Under the pieces are notes generated by a model. It was not told where the DNA came from. It ran no database searches and saw only the letters and a program-made list of their open reading frames with translations. Below are positions 1-10,503 of a stretch of DNA of 64,000 bases, in pieces. Each line of letters opens with the position of its first letter. Position 1 is the first letter of the stretch. Source of the DNA: Favolaschia claudopus (Eukaryota; Basidiomycota; Agaricomycetes; Agaricales; Mycenaceae); assembly GCA_037176885.1 (NCBI GenBank), contig JAWWNJ010000034.1, forward strand, positions 124,001-188,000. Reading direction: 5' to 3'. Position numbers and translations under genes: made by a program.

Positions 1-80
1 GAAGGGGGCTCGGAGGAAGCGCACATACATATGCTAGAAAAAGTCGTCAGACGAGCGGGAGAGTAGAGTAAGTACGCGGG

Positions 81-143
81 ACGATACAATACACAATATT
101 AGTACAATACACGATACTTACAATACACTGACGATACAATACA
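81..143. repeat. Degenerate CGATACAATACA minisatellite
   Basis: Four to five imperfect copies of ACGATACAATACA lie nearly end to end. Related strings on the opposite strand (GTATTGTATGTCG) occur at about 29340-29400, downstream of the intact HUA1-like gene. Because this copy is downstream of the minus-strand HUA1-like pseudogene, the repeat is probably part of the same duplicated segment. Confidence 0.6.
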
Positions 144-146
144 AGA

Positions 147-1150
147 TGTGAGACGAGGAGGGGCGCGGTTCACCGAAAGTCAGCCCCTGCACAAACAGGA
201 CACGACCGGTCGCGTGGGCGGGGCGAAAAACGAATGCCACCACGACGGCAGAAGGGGAAGGATGCAATGAAGGCTGCGATACGACGTGTCACCAAGGTCG
301 CTCGGGAGGAGACCGCTCCTGGGTATGCGTATACCCGCCGCCGCACCCCGCCTTCTCCTTCCTCTCCTCTCCTCTTCTCCACTCCAACCGCACCCCCCGC
401 ACACGCACACCCTCTCCTCACTCCCCCACAGCCATTATCCCTATCCCCTCCCCCTTCTCCTTCTCCTTCGCCTCCACCCCCTCCCACCCGTCCCGCCTCC
501 TTTCCGACCATCATGACGTAGAATCCCCCCTTCCCCCCGCCCCCGATTCGGTAAAAGATCCCTCTCAGAGGACGGGTTGGGCTCCTCTCCTCCCCAAACG
601 CACTCCCGCGCCTCCACTCATCCATGTTCCCTCTTGAAGCTCCCAAAAGGTGAGGCGGGAGGGTGGAGCCGGGGGTGCGGCAGGGAGGCGAGGAGGGTGG
701 GTAGGCATTCCAGTGCGCAAGAGGAGGAGGTATCGGAGGAGAGAAGACACTGAGAGGAGGGTAAGGTAGGTATTCGGTGCGCAAGAAGAGGAGGGGAGTG
801 AGTATTCCGCGAGAAGAAGAAGGATACGTGCTCGGTAAGAAGAAGGAAGCGGAACGAAAGGAGGGACGAGAGGAAGGAAGAGGTGAGGTGGCTACGCGCA
901 AAAGCGGAGGAGATGAGCCGATAGGTATTCAAGAAAGAGGGTGCGGCTGGGGAAGGGTAGGTAGAGTAGGGATTCGGCGCGCGAAAGAAGAGGGAGCGTG
1001 CGGCATGCGAGGACGAGATGAAGGTACTTATGTCAATGCCAATGCCAATCCAGCGCGCAAAAGGAGCTTGTAAAAGCCATGGGTACCACCGTTGACGTCG
1101 AGGATGCGGATGCGCCCTCCTCCTCCCCGCCCCAACGCTCACCTCCCCAC
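147..1150. other. Low-complexity 3' flank of the HUA1-like pseudogene, no gene
   Basis: Strongly biased purine/pyrimidine tracts open several long but implausible reading frames (Pro/Ser-rich on one strand, Gly/Glu/Arg-rich on the other). Between about 690 and 1010 there are degenerate copies of a GTAGGTATTCGGCGCGC-type motif, which is the reverse complement of the motif found downstream of the intact gene at 28300-28690. No conserved protein is seen. Confidence 0.55.
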
Positions 1151-2705
1151 CCCCCTTCCAACCCCCCTCCCCCTTACAAACCCCACACGTATACCCCGCC
1201 CTCTCCTGCGGCCCATCCAGCACCTCCACCATCCGATCCAGGAATCTGCATCTCCCTCTACTAAACCCGAAAGACAAGCTCGAGACGCTCTCCCGCCCCG
1301 CACCGCCAGCAGGGCATGCCGCCGGGGGGGGGGCAGGGGATGCGATGGAGCCGATGGGGGGAGGGGGAGGGGGTAGAGTTGGGGACTTGGGTTTTGTGGT
1401 GGGAAAGAGGAGGGTTGTGAATGCGAGTGTGATTGTGGATGAGAAGAATGCTAGCCGTTCAGATGCGATAACGGCTTGTGGAACGTCGTCGCAAAAGAAT
1501 GATTCGCGCTTGCCGTGGTTGTCGTCATACTCGATCCCCTGGACGAAGGCGCGTAGGTCACAGCCCCCGCATACGGCCTTGCGTACCGATCCGAGCAGCG
1601 GTAGCACGGTCTGAGGGAGTCGGCGTTTTTGGAGCCTGTGTTGTTGCCTGCGAAGCGTCGAGGTCAGCGTCGTCGTCGCGACATCGAGGGAAAGAAACGA
1701 AAGAAGGAAACGGAGGATGGGTGGAGGAAATAAAGGAGGAGGAGGAAAGGTGGACGCACACTTATGACACTCATGATGCTTCGGGTGGACTAGCATATTG
1801 CCGTTGAGGAGGAGCGGGTGGCCTGCGGTGGGGTTGGTTGTTGGGCGGCGGTCGTCTGGGGTTATAATTCCTCCTTCCGCTCCGCCATTTCCTCCACCGC
1901 CGCCTCCTTCACCCGGTCCACCCTGCTGCGATTGGGTCGGATGCCTCGGCGGCGGCGGCGACGGGTACCTCGCACTCGCACCCGCATCACCGGGCACCGT
2001 CCCCGTCCCCCGCATTCTCGAGACGTCGGAGAACGCACCGGAAGGCACGTTCGTCGTGGCGTAGAAGTCGCGGGCGAATTCGGATATGTGCGATGATTGT
2101 CGACGTCGAGGAAGGAGGGGCTTGGGGTGGAGGAGGGTATTGCTGTTGTGCTTGTTGTTGTTGTTGGTAGGGAGGAGAAGGGTGTGGAGGATGCTGTTGT
2201 TGTCGGCCGGGATAGGCTGAAGCCCAATGATTCGGCGGGAACCCCGACGACGACGAGGAGAAGCAGAAGATGATGTAGACGCCCCGGTGAATTGCGCCGC
2301 GAGCTGTGACCACAGACTCGGCTGCTGCGTCTGCGTTTGAGGCACCCAGCCCGCCTGTTGCTGCATCGGAAGCGGTGGAACCGTCTGAGGCTGAAACGGC
2401 CTTGTAGGCCCATACTCAAGCGTTCTCTCCTCTTGATACACGTCCGCCCTCGTCCTATACGCAGGCGGGGCGTCTTCGGTCTAGCCTATGGGATCCGCAA
2501 TGTCGTTTTGGGGCGGCGGCTGGGAGGTGTTGTTGTGCATTGCTTGAGCGAGTCGAGGTAGACGAAGATAGAGGCGGGCTCGTCGGGGGTCAGGGATGCG
2601 TATTGCTGGCTCTGCTGGGGCGCGATGCTGGTTGTGTTGCCACTGTTGGGCGTCGCTGTCGGTGTGGGGAAAGGATTGTGGGAGACGGAGAGGGGTCACA
2701 TGTGA
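1150..2705 (-). pseudogene. HUA1-like zinc-ribbon gene, decayed copy
   Basis: This is a second copy of the proline-rich HUA1-like gene at 26607-28161, in the opposite orientation. Recognisable blocks in order are a Pro/Gln-rich N-terminus, EYGPTRPFQPQTVPPLP, SEFARDFY, GHPLLLNGNMLV followed by HECHKC, RPCYRCSDRYARPYAG, and FLDRMVEVLDG with CGVCKGEGG. Lesions are visible. The start region reads ATG-TGA. The Leu codon after ADPIG (CTG in the intact gene) is TAG near 2481. A pair of compensating frameshifts scrambles about 55 residues between ASTSSS and HISEFARDF. The intron before the second Cys pair is kept at the same place, so this was a DNA-level copy and not a retrocopy. A 607-codon frame covers 618-2441 but runs far past the family end through low-complexity DNA. 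Confidence 0.75.
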
Positions 2706-3299
2706 CACTGAGGAGTCACAAGGCAAAGTTTTGTCTCCTCCCACCATGTCGAGTTTCGCTGTCTATGGCATCCGGTCTTCACCCCATATTTTGGCTGCCT
2801 CTTTGTGGCAGATTCGGAATTCCGTTATCTCGCTATAAATACGAGTCACCTCGCTCTCTATCTCAGCCAATTGTCCTAGACCATCAATGATCATGGACTT
2901 GATTCCTCAAACAGCCCTGCAATGATCCTGATATTCCACAGGCTAGGTTTGAAATCTAATGGTTTAATTTAATGGGCGACAAATTTCACACAATTGGCTT
3001 CAAATTGCGTATCGCGTATTAATATTCCCGCCCGTGCGTATTTGTTCCATCTACTTGCCATCTACAGTGCTCGATTGAAGTGCCCTACATAATAGTTACT
3101 CAAGAACATCCTGGACCATACTACTCTCGCAAGTTTCCACCAACTTGAAGAACATGATGTCAAGATGGAAGAAGAAGCTTGGGATATAGAGTACAATCAT
3201 AGCTCGAAGCCGATTCGTGGCCAAATTTTGCAAGTCTCAGTCTCCTTGATACATAACATGCTACCGCCGTGGCGCCATCTCTCCCTCCAACACCTCCTC
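2706..3299. other. Intergenic, no gene seen
   Basis: Lies between the 5' end of the HUA1-like pseudogene and the DUF6534 gene. A TATAAATA-like string occurs at 2834-2841. No conserved reading frame or RNA gene was recognised. Confidence 0.5.
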
Positions 3300-6200
3300 A
3301 TGTCTCATTCCCTTGCCTCTCGAGCAGCTCTCATTCCGCTCGACAATACACTCGGGGCATTCCTCATCGGAGTCATTCTCTCTTCGATGTAAGTCAGTGA
3401 GTCAGCTATACCTCCAATCGACTGACCCGCAGAAATCGTGTTGCCGATACAGACTGTTCGGAGTGACCTGCCTCCAAACTTACCTCTATTTTACGATGCA
3501 TTGCTCACGCGATCACCTGGCCTTGAAATCATTCGTAAGCTGGCGCTCTTTCGCCGCGTCCAAAGAAAAACAAAGTTTAACAAACCCTTTCCTTACATCT
3601 CTCCGGCTTCTCGGAACCGCATCTCAGGCCGTACTGCTGATGTTAATGGACTCGGTACACTTCGGGTTTATATCCCACACATTGTACCAAATGGTGATTC
3701 CCAACTTTGGTAACTATACGGCGCTGGGACGACCGCCCTGGTGCGTGCGCCGTCCTATCACCTGGGCAATTGGAAAAAGGATTGAATTATGTGGATTCAT
3801 CCCGCTTCAGGAGTTTACCGGTAAATTGTCGCTGACCTTGTTGACGATTAGAACTAATCAGCGAATCAATCAATTGATTACAGGCTTCAGTCGTTCTCGG
3901 AAGTAAGTATTATGAGGAACTATTCATCGAATCCCGAAATTCCGTTCAACATCGAATGTACAGTCGCCGTAATGACAATGGTGCAACACTTTTACGCTTG
4001 GAGAATTTACAGGTTTTCAAAGGGAATCATCATCCCTGTGATTGCTGTGCGCTACTTCAGTCTTCTCTAGCCCTAGGGTGCTCTATCACTCATGATCAAT
4101 TGCCGCTGGCACTACAGGCGATTTGTGCTCTTGTTGGGTTCGGTACAAATCACTCTCGAATCGGGCAAAGATATTTTGACAATGCATTGACATGTGTGAC
4201 ATTTTGACGCACGCAATGTCAGTTTGCGTCAGTGAATGTCAATGAAATTTTGAACCAGTGGTTGAACTCACCCAAGGTGCTGAGCATTGTGTTGGGTAGT
4301 CGGTAGAGGTATAGTAGACACTTAAATACATCGTTCGGCAACGGTACATGAACCGTTAGTGATCATTGCTGGTGAGAAATCCACTGACTAAACTTACCTG
4401 AAATGTCAGTCAATGTCAGTTTGCGTCAATGGTAACGCGTCAATTTTTTCGCTGCGTCAAAGTTCAATGTCAAAATGTTAGTTTGCTGCGTCAAATGTCA
4501 CTTCGCAATGTCACTCGTGACGCAGGCAATGTCAGTACTGGCGCCTCGTAATGTCAGTTCAAATACCTGCAATGTCAGTTTATGTCAGTCAAAAATGCCT
4601 CCGCGTCAATGATTCCGGACGTTCAATTGCAGTTGAATTCTGCGTATCTCTTCATCAAGTTCAACATCGGCGCTTAATACACAGCCACCTGCGTCCCTGC
4701 CTGCGTCAATGTGCACATTGACATTGCAAAAATGCAAAAATGAGAGTCACATACCTATAGGAGAGGAATAAGTCGCTCTCCCCGATGATATGCTTCGAAA
4801 TCGGGGCAGAGGTATCTTCCGAACACTGTCAACAGAATAGTCAAAGCCCCAACAAACCCGGGATTTGATAATCTAGCTCAAACCAGCGCGGCAGAGCGAG
4901 AAATTGACGAGTTTTCACTGAGGAATATTCCAGTATCCGTGCCTCAAAGCTCGGATAGCGCTTATAGTGGATAGACGTCGAGATTCCCTTGAAATTCCCA
5001 TTCCAAAAAGAGTTGAAGCGGCCGCTTAACGTGTACAATTGCGCTGATTCAATGCTTCTAGATGTTCGAAAGTTGTGGGACTAGAGCTCGATACTTGCCG
5101 CTCTATCAAGGTTGAGATGGAATTACCGAAGGTGAGAGTTGGGTGAGATTCCGCCGTCGACGGTGAGAACAAAAGCCAACTTTAGGCGCCGCGGTGATTT
5201 GGCGGCGATGAATTCTGGCAGCGGCATGCTGGACGGCATGCCTTGATCATGCTTCTCTACTTTCTCTTCTTCTACCACCACCATCGACTCTGACTTCGCG
5301 TCGAGTACCCGCTTGACTTCGAGTCGGCGCCCACAGTATGAACGGCTGTTTTACGGCTGTATTTTTCAATTTCTAGTGATTTATGCTTGTCTCGATTTTA
5401 ATCAAGTCTATGTCACTCTTTCTCGGCGACTCTGTTCTCGACGGTGTTTCTGTAGAAAATCTTTGTCTCTGGCTCCGTTGGTTGACTTTCTTGCCTACCC
5501 AAAACTCTGGAAGTTTCCATTTTGGGATCTCTGTGGGGTTCTATTTGGCAACTCTTGTCTCCTACACTCATCCACGGCATGCCGGACACGATTTACCTTG
5601 CCCTTATTACTTGTCTCGTTGCCACAAACTTCACCCGAATCATCGCTGCCTTCAAATGGGTCTCTGAATATCTATCCAGTCTTTCTAGTGAGCCCAATGA
5701 ACGTCTGGTTCCGTTGTACGATCTTGAAGGTCAGGATCTTCCGTTTGACATATGTCTTTACTCATGATTGCAAACAGGCGTGCAAATTGGATTCGTGCGA
5801 ATCACAGAAACAGATTTCCCTCTCAATGGTAAGCTTCTATTGCTCTAATTCCGTTCTTTATTAACTCGCAAATTTGCAGGACACGATAACGTCAACGAAC
5901 CGAATCAAACCAAATGTAGGTGCCTTTAAGGCGGCATCAACTAAGTCATTGAATTTTATAGCATCATCTCTCGCTACGCGTTACAGTGACACTCAAAATG
6001 GACCAGAATTGTCAATGAATCGAACGGAAACTTCAAATTGTGAGTACCTCAGAAAGTTGATTAAAAACGGCATTTACTTATCTTACTAGCATCAACTGTC
6101 CCGATGCGCTCGACCAAGTCGAAGCACCTCAAAGTCCCGAGCAAGAGGCTCCCCCCGAGCACTTGGGATGGCTGGCCCGACTCTGAATATTATACAACTT

Positions 6201-9051
6201 TGTTCTCGCAGGAAATTGCCGCCACGCAAAATTTGGCATTGAACTGGAGTTGCGAAAAAGTGGCTGGTAAACGTGGGTCTCCGAACGCGGTTTCTTGGCA
6301 GAAAGGGAAGGAAAATAGGCAGAGGTGCATCGGCATATTGGTGTGTGCATCACACTCCTGCTCGTTCAATATCCACTGCGCACCCGCGATTCGTGGAGAG
6401 GATCTTCATCGTCAATTGACGAAGAAATGCTTTTGTGGTCAAAAACTTCGTCTTCAAGCGTGCGGCGTTGAATCATCGACTTATTTATTCCGCGGTGGTG
6501 CTTACTTCATCAATTTCGGGACGCACTCGCACCCCAAATACACCCACGCGCTTAACTATCGCAAAAATCAACCGTTGGAATTCGAGAAATTCATCCCCAA
6601 TTACGATCAAGTGGTAAGCAAAATTGATTCTACTGTATTCCCGATGTTCCTATCTCACTATCTTACCCTTTGCCAATGTAGCAACGTAACACGGCGACAC
6701 AAGTCGAATCCAGCAGCGCTAGTGACTCCGAAGAAGAACAGGCGACCGGTACTATTCCCATCTATTTCTTTTCTGACTTTTCGTCGTCGGCTAAATTATT
6801 TGTAGTCAATCCTGAACGTGAGCAATCACGCAGCTCATCGTCTCAGCCTGCAGTAGCCTCTGAAAACGAAGTGTCCAACAGTTATGCTGTTGGATTGCTC
6901 CACTAACGAAGCCCCAAACAATATAGCTATAGGTAGCAGAGACTGTTAAGTATCACTTAAAATTATTACGGGTGTGAGAGTCTTTGTTAGTACCTTTCAG
7001 CGCAGCGTTCAGTGCGAAGAACAAGGTTGATCACGATCACGTGATCCCATCACACGCGTCGCGAGAAACATTGGGGCATGCAGCCTTGGCAATTTGAGTG
7101 AGACGAAGCTCTAGAAAAAGCTCTTGGCAATACCTGTCTAGTCCCTTGCTGTCCATTTGCTACCAAGGAGAATTAGATCATGAGAATGTTACTGCTTAGG
7201 GCGCCGTGAAGGTCGTTTTGCTTGCCGTTGTAACGAGGGACAAGTCTCTGAGGGTTTTCTTAAGCTAGAAACAGATACTACAGAGATCTACTCATAAATA
7301 CAGGCAATCGCAGTAGCAGGAAAATTGATTCTTAGTGCGACTCATAGGAACCTGCGCAAGTTGCATTTCTCACTAGGGAATTGACGGCACAGACCAGATT
7401 CTCGGAGAGCACTAAGTGGTAATACTTTCTCAAATACATTCTAATTATGTTCGAAGGATAGCCCTTGATGTGAAAGAAAAAATTCCGGATGGGATATCAT
7501 TTCTACGCCGCGCAAGAGCTCCCGCAAGTTGAACTTCCCAAAACGGGACGTGACAGTACAAATCGGATTCTTGGATAGCGGTAAGTGGTCATCTTTGCTC
7601 TAGTACACCCAGATTATGTTCTCAGGGTAACTCTACCTTCGAGATAAAAAATCTACAATGTAATCTCCTTTCTGCGCGGCGCGGGAACCCACGCAAGCTG
7701 AGCTCGGCACAAGCTCCGCAAATAGTAAGTGAGAAGTAAGCTTACTATGTAGGATGGTTGACAATTGTACTTAGTTTCAATAACAATGTTACACTATTTT
7801 AACCTGAACTTATCGATGCCGATCCCACAAAAGTACATGTCAGTAACATGCCGATGTTGACGCTGTTTGCGTCAATGTCAATAACCGGTAATGTCAGCGT
7901 CATGTCACTTGCAATGTCACAATGTCAATTTATCCCTGCCCTCTCGAATCACAGAACCCGCTATTCACACGCGAGAACTTTTAGCCTTCGGCGTGGTGTA
8001 CACATACAAAACGTTCGTCTTTTTTTTTCTCTCGTTCAAGGTCCTCCATAACTACTGGCCGATAAATGAGAATCAGTCTGACACAATCATTCCCTACCTC
8101 GTCAACAACAGGCGAGGTCACATATAACAAGACGGTATGTACATTAGTCAATGTATTCGCTATCCGAACGTTCTGCCGCAGATGCATTGAAATTTCCTAG
8201 GTGTTATCAGCAACCGGACTCGGGTTCATCATGGCCTCCGATATGCTCGTTGCCTGTGCTATGTTGTATCATTTATCCAGAAATAGATCCGAATTCCAGA
8301 GGTCTGTAACCAACCCTTATTCAGTTGCAGCCGTTACATCACGTTAACACGCTTTTGGCGTCATTTATACAGCACCAACAAAGCTCTGAATACACTGATA
8401 ACTTATTCTGTGAGCAGCGGGGCCCTCACCACGGTGTTCGCAATTGGCGAGCTTGTAACGGTACGTACTACGCTCGATTGCTCTCATATCCTGCATCTCT
8501 TATGATTATCAATTGTAAATTTCAGGAAGCGGTCTCCCCTTCGAAGCACCGTATGCTCCATTCTCTCCGACTGACTGAAACCCCGAAAAGCAAACTGACG
8601 TGATTCTGTATTTAGATTCGCCTTCGTCCTCATCCGATGTTCGTATTTCTAAGTTCTTTCCCCTAAGTCTCCGAACCAAGAATACTGATGCTCAATTGCA
8701 TTTTCAGCACACTGTTTAAGTTTTATGACAATGTACGCTTCCTCCTCTTCCTCTGTTTAACTTGGTTGGAACTAACAAAAAAAAACCCGGCGTTGTAACA
8801 GTCTGAACTCCCGCGATCATGTCCGAAACCAACTTCATGCAAACGATCACGCAATGATCACAATACCTTCTTCCTACTGTATGACTAGTACTACACACAC
8901 GGAGGGGGGAACATATACCGTTGCGGAGACCAAGACGCGGGAGAGCCGAGCGATAATTTTTGCTAATGCGGGAGAGGCGGGAACTTTCGATGGCAAGTGT
9001 TACACAGACAACATGCACCACAGCGGAACGGCAGAGTTGTCGACTATGTAA
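3300..9051 (+). CDS. DUF6534 multi-pass membrane protein, split by a transposon in an intron
   Basis: Agaricomycete-specific integral membrane family of unknown function. Blocks that match the family are LDNTLGAFLIGVILSS, FGVTCLQTYLYF, LMDSVHFGFISHTLYQM, VQHFYAWRIYRFSKG, AFGVVYTYKTF, LITYSVSSGALTTVFAIGEL and the closing SLNSRDHV. Exons inferred from phase and GT..AG: 3300-3388, 3453-3534, 3628-3740, 3811-3820 (10 bp), 3884-3902 (19 bp), 3964-4046, 4118-4142, 7985-about 8130 (uncertain), 8201-8301, 8373-8460, one or more uncertain exons, and 8802-9051 ending in TAA. Intron 7 (4143-7984) holds the MULE-type element; without the element and one target duplication it would be 54 bp. The coding exons beside it look intact, so the gene may still work if the 3.8-kb intron is spliced. 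The ATG at 3300 is chosen because family members begin shortly before the LDNTLG block; the in-frame ATG at 3258 is possible. Exons between 8461 and 8801 are not resolved. Confidence 0.75.
4154..4162 (+). repeat. Left 9-bp target-site duplication
   Basis: TCTCGAATC directly before the left GGGCA terminus of the element. Identical to 7942-7950. Confidence 0.8.
4163..4184 (+). repeat. Left terminal inverted repeat
   Basis: Starts GGGCAAAGATATTTTGACA and pairs with the reverse complement of 7920-7941 at 17 of 22 positions. Confidence 0.75.
4200..4735 (+). repeat. Left subterminal AATGTCA / GCGTCA repeat cluster
   Basis: At least ten AATGTCA copies, many extended to CAATGTCAGTTTGCGTCA, are scattered here with several separate GCGTCA words. 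The density is far above the flanking DNA. Subterminal arrays of short repeats like this usually serve as transposase binding sites in DNA transposons; that role is inferred. Confidence 0.7.
4736..5870. other. Internal element DNA with possible captured gene fragments
   Basis: No domain was recognised. On the plus strand, frames at 5383-5667 and 5522-5767 contain hydrophobic segments and may be exons of a membrane-protein fragment. On the minus strand, 4841-5038 is open, and a nearby exon-like piece is bordered by AG and GTATGT. MULEs often carry host gene pieces, so capture is possible but not shown. Confidence 0.3.
6104..6906 (+). CDS. GCM-type (WRKY-GCM1 superfamily) zinc finger protein of the element
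   Basis: The middle of the protein follows the GCM zinc-binding pattern: KGKENRQRCIGILVC, about five residues on a Cys, then APAIRG, a KKCFCG Cys pair, LRLQACG, a FRGGAYFINFGTHSHPKYTH block ending in the HxH ligands, and a short tail. The GCM motif reads as a CLGVLVC..C..RPAIC..PCPNC..I.PC..GVHDHP series, so the match is good. GCM/WRKY fingers are known as DNA-binding modules of Mutator-like transposases. Two introns are likely (after DQV near 6612, ending at about 6681; and 6748 to about 6806), followed by an acidic/Ser-rich tail ending at TAA 6904-6906. Upstream exons at about 5879-5914 and 5962-6040 may extend the N-terminus; ATG 6104 is the conservative start. No DDE catalytic region follows. 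Confidence 0.65.
7337..7740 (+). repeat. Degenerate tandem repeat, period about 168 bp
   Basis: Three units start near 7337, 7507 and 7673. Each opens with GCG-rich sequence followed by CCYGCGCAAGYTGMR. Units 1 and 2 also share GGGA..TGACrGyACA.A..mGATTCT.GGA, then TAAGTGGT, and later ATTATGTTC. The third unit is partial. It lies inside the transposon, close to its right end. Confidence 0.65.
7836..7927 (+). repeat. Right subterminal AATGTCA repeat cluster
   Basis: Four AATGTCA copies and two further ATGTCA words within about 90 bp next to the right terminus, mirroring in content the left cluster of the same element. Most copies have the same orientation as on the left. Confidence 0.65.
7920..7941 (-). 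repeat. Right terminal inverted repeat
   Basis: Read on the minus strand it starts GGGCAGGGATAAATTGACA, the partner of 4163-4184. Confidence 0.75.
7942..7950 (+). repeat. Right 9-bp target-site duplication
   Basis: TCTCGAATC directly after the right terminus of the element. Identical to 4154-4162. Confidence 0.8.
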
Positions 9052-9214
9052 AAACTGTATGTAATCCTCGACTCAATTTTCGTTCCTAGCACGTATAGAA
9101 TATCGTTTGATTGCATGCGACGATACAGAGAGAACCTTTCATCTTACAGAAATAGCCCAGCCTTTTTTCCGACGATACCACTTCTGCTGATCTGAAATTT
9201 CAACAGAAACTTTT

Positions 9215-10419
9215 TCAGAGAAACGACGACAAAATATGTAAGAACAACGTACTGAGCGTGATCCACTGAAGTGTTTCGCATGCTGCGCCCCATCTCACCA
9301 CCGTATCGCGATCATCAGAGTGATTCCCTCCCACGCCGCCCAGGTTTAGGATCCTCAGCGCGTCGAATTTGAGCAGATTGGTTTCAATGTCGAGCGTGTC
9401 GGCCTATAGTGCGTGAGGACATCCGACTATGATCAGTAACCCACAGAGATGAAAGCGCCAGATACGAACCAACGAGATCCTCGGCGCAAAACGGCTCGAC
9501 TGCGAAAACGCAAGACGCTCAACATGCGGGAGATGTGTCGCAATTCTACTCAGCATCTCCCCCTCATTGGGGTGTATCGCGTCGAAAACTTGCAGATTTA
9601 TCGCATTCGGTATTCCGGTGAGTTCAAATGGCTCGTGTTCATCGAAACTCTCGAATTTCATCATGACCCCGAGCATGGTGAGACTGACGTCCCGGAAATC
9701 GAAAGCAGGGAGGAGTGCACTTGAGCCGTAAAAGTGCGTCAGATTTGGAAGGATTATCGGTCCGGAGAGTTCGAGACCGCGAGGTGCGTCGAGGGAGAGG
9801 AAAGTGAGTGTTTTGTGTCGTCTGAGAAATGAGGCTAATGAAGCAGCAGAGCGGGGTGTCACATTGCATTCAAGCCGAGTGAGTTGCTCGAATTGGCCTT
9901 CCCGGAAAAGCTCGGTGAAGTCAATGACAACTGTGACGAGTTTGAGTACTTTGAGGAGTGTCAGGCGACACAACAGGGCATTGAATGTGCCTGCATGATA
10001 AAAGTCCCACGAGGGTCTGTAGAATGAAAATTTTGACGGTGTAAATAAAAATAAAAAGCAAAGCAAAGATAATAAGTAATTACTCACTCAACGTCAGGTT
10101 CCCTGCTTTTTTTGAGATCAAACTGGTGGGCAGCGTACAAAAGAGAGTCGTCCGAGAGACATTGAATGCTCTTCAGAAATAACTCGAATTGAGAACCAGT
10201 GGTCAGCGATACGGCGCGATAAAGCACCGGCATCCCGATATTTTTCATCAGCTGCGAGGTTCGACAGAGGGTCGCCAGATCCGGAGGAGGTAGATACCGC
10301 ATAATAAGGCCAATGATCTCGTTGGGGAGGGTGGTCAGACGTCTAGACGCGTTGAATGTCTGGGGAGTTGAAACCATGGACATGGGAGGAGGGAAAGAGC
10401 GATGCCAACTGATTCTCAA
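9215..10419 (-). CDS. F-box/LRR-like protein
   Basis: The N-terminus has an F-box-like segment, RRLTTLPNEIIGLIMRYLPP followed by DLATLCRTSQLMKNIGMPVLYR, which is the usual Agaricomycete F-box opening. F-box proteins normally link a target to the SCF ubiquitin ligase through Skp1. Downstream are irregular leucine-rich stretches (LLKVLKLVTVVIDF, LPNLTHFYGSSALLP, LPHVERLAFS). Exons: 10419 to about 10096, about 10020 to about 9464, and about 9405 to TGA at 9215-9217. Intron 1 joins cleanly as GA|ACCC; intron 2 starts GTTCGTATC. The last exon contains a plausible LRR-like end but is less sure. An alternative start is ATG at 10383. Confidence 0.6.
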
Positions 10420-10503
10420 TCTGATGAGATCGGCTTATTTTCGGCCCGTCGTTGATCATCAATCAGCGCAGTTTGCCGTGATGTTCCCATGTCAAGCTCA
10501 TGA

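Larger units (their letters stand above)
4163..7941 (+). mobile_element. MULE-type DNA transposon with GCM-domain cargo, 3,779 bp
   Basis: Both ends are defined. The 22-bp termini are inverted repeats starting GGGCA..GATA..TTGACA.TG, with 17 of 22 positions matching without gaps. They are bordered by a perfect 9-bp duplication, TCTCGAATC, at 4154-4162 and 7942-7950. A 9-bp duplication is the usual signature of Mutator-like elements. Removing the element plus one duplication restores a 54-bp intron and a perfect DUF6534 splice phase. Inside are dense AATGTCA repeats near both ends, a GCM-type zinc finger ORF, and a roughly 168-bp tandem repeat near the right end. No MULE transposase catalytic domain was recognised, so it may be non-autonomous or a family whose transposase I do not recognise. 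Confidence 0.8.

Noticed and set aside
81..143. Telomeric or subtelomeric repeat at the window edge
   Set aside because: The unit CGATACAATACA is not TTAGGG-like and also occurs internally near 29.35 kb.
618..2441. A single 607-codon minus-strand gene
   Set aside because: Only parts match the HUA1-like paralogue; the frame crosses scrambled and low-complexity DNA, and upstream codons contain a stop. It is best read as a pseudogene.
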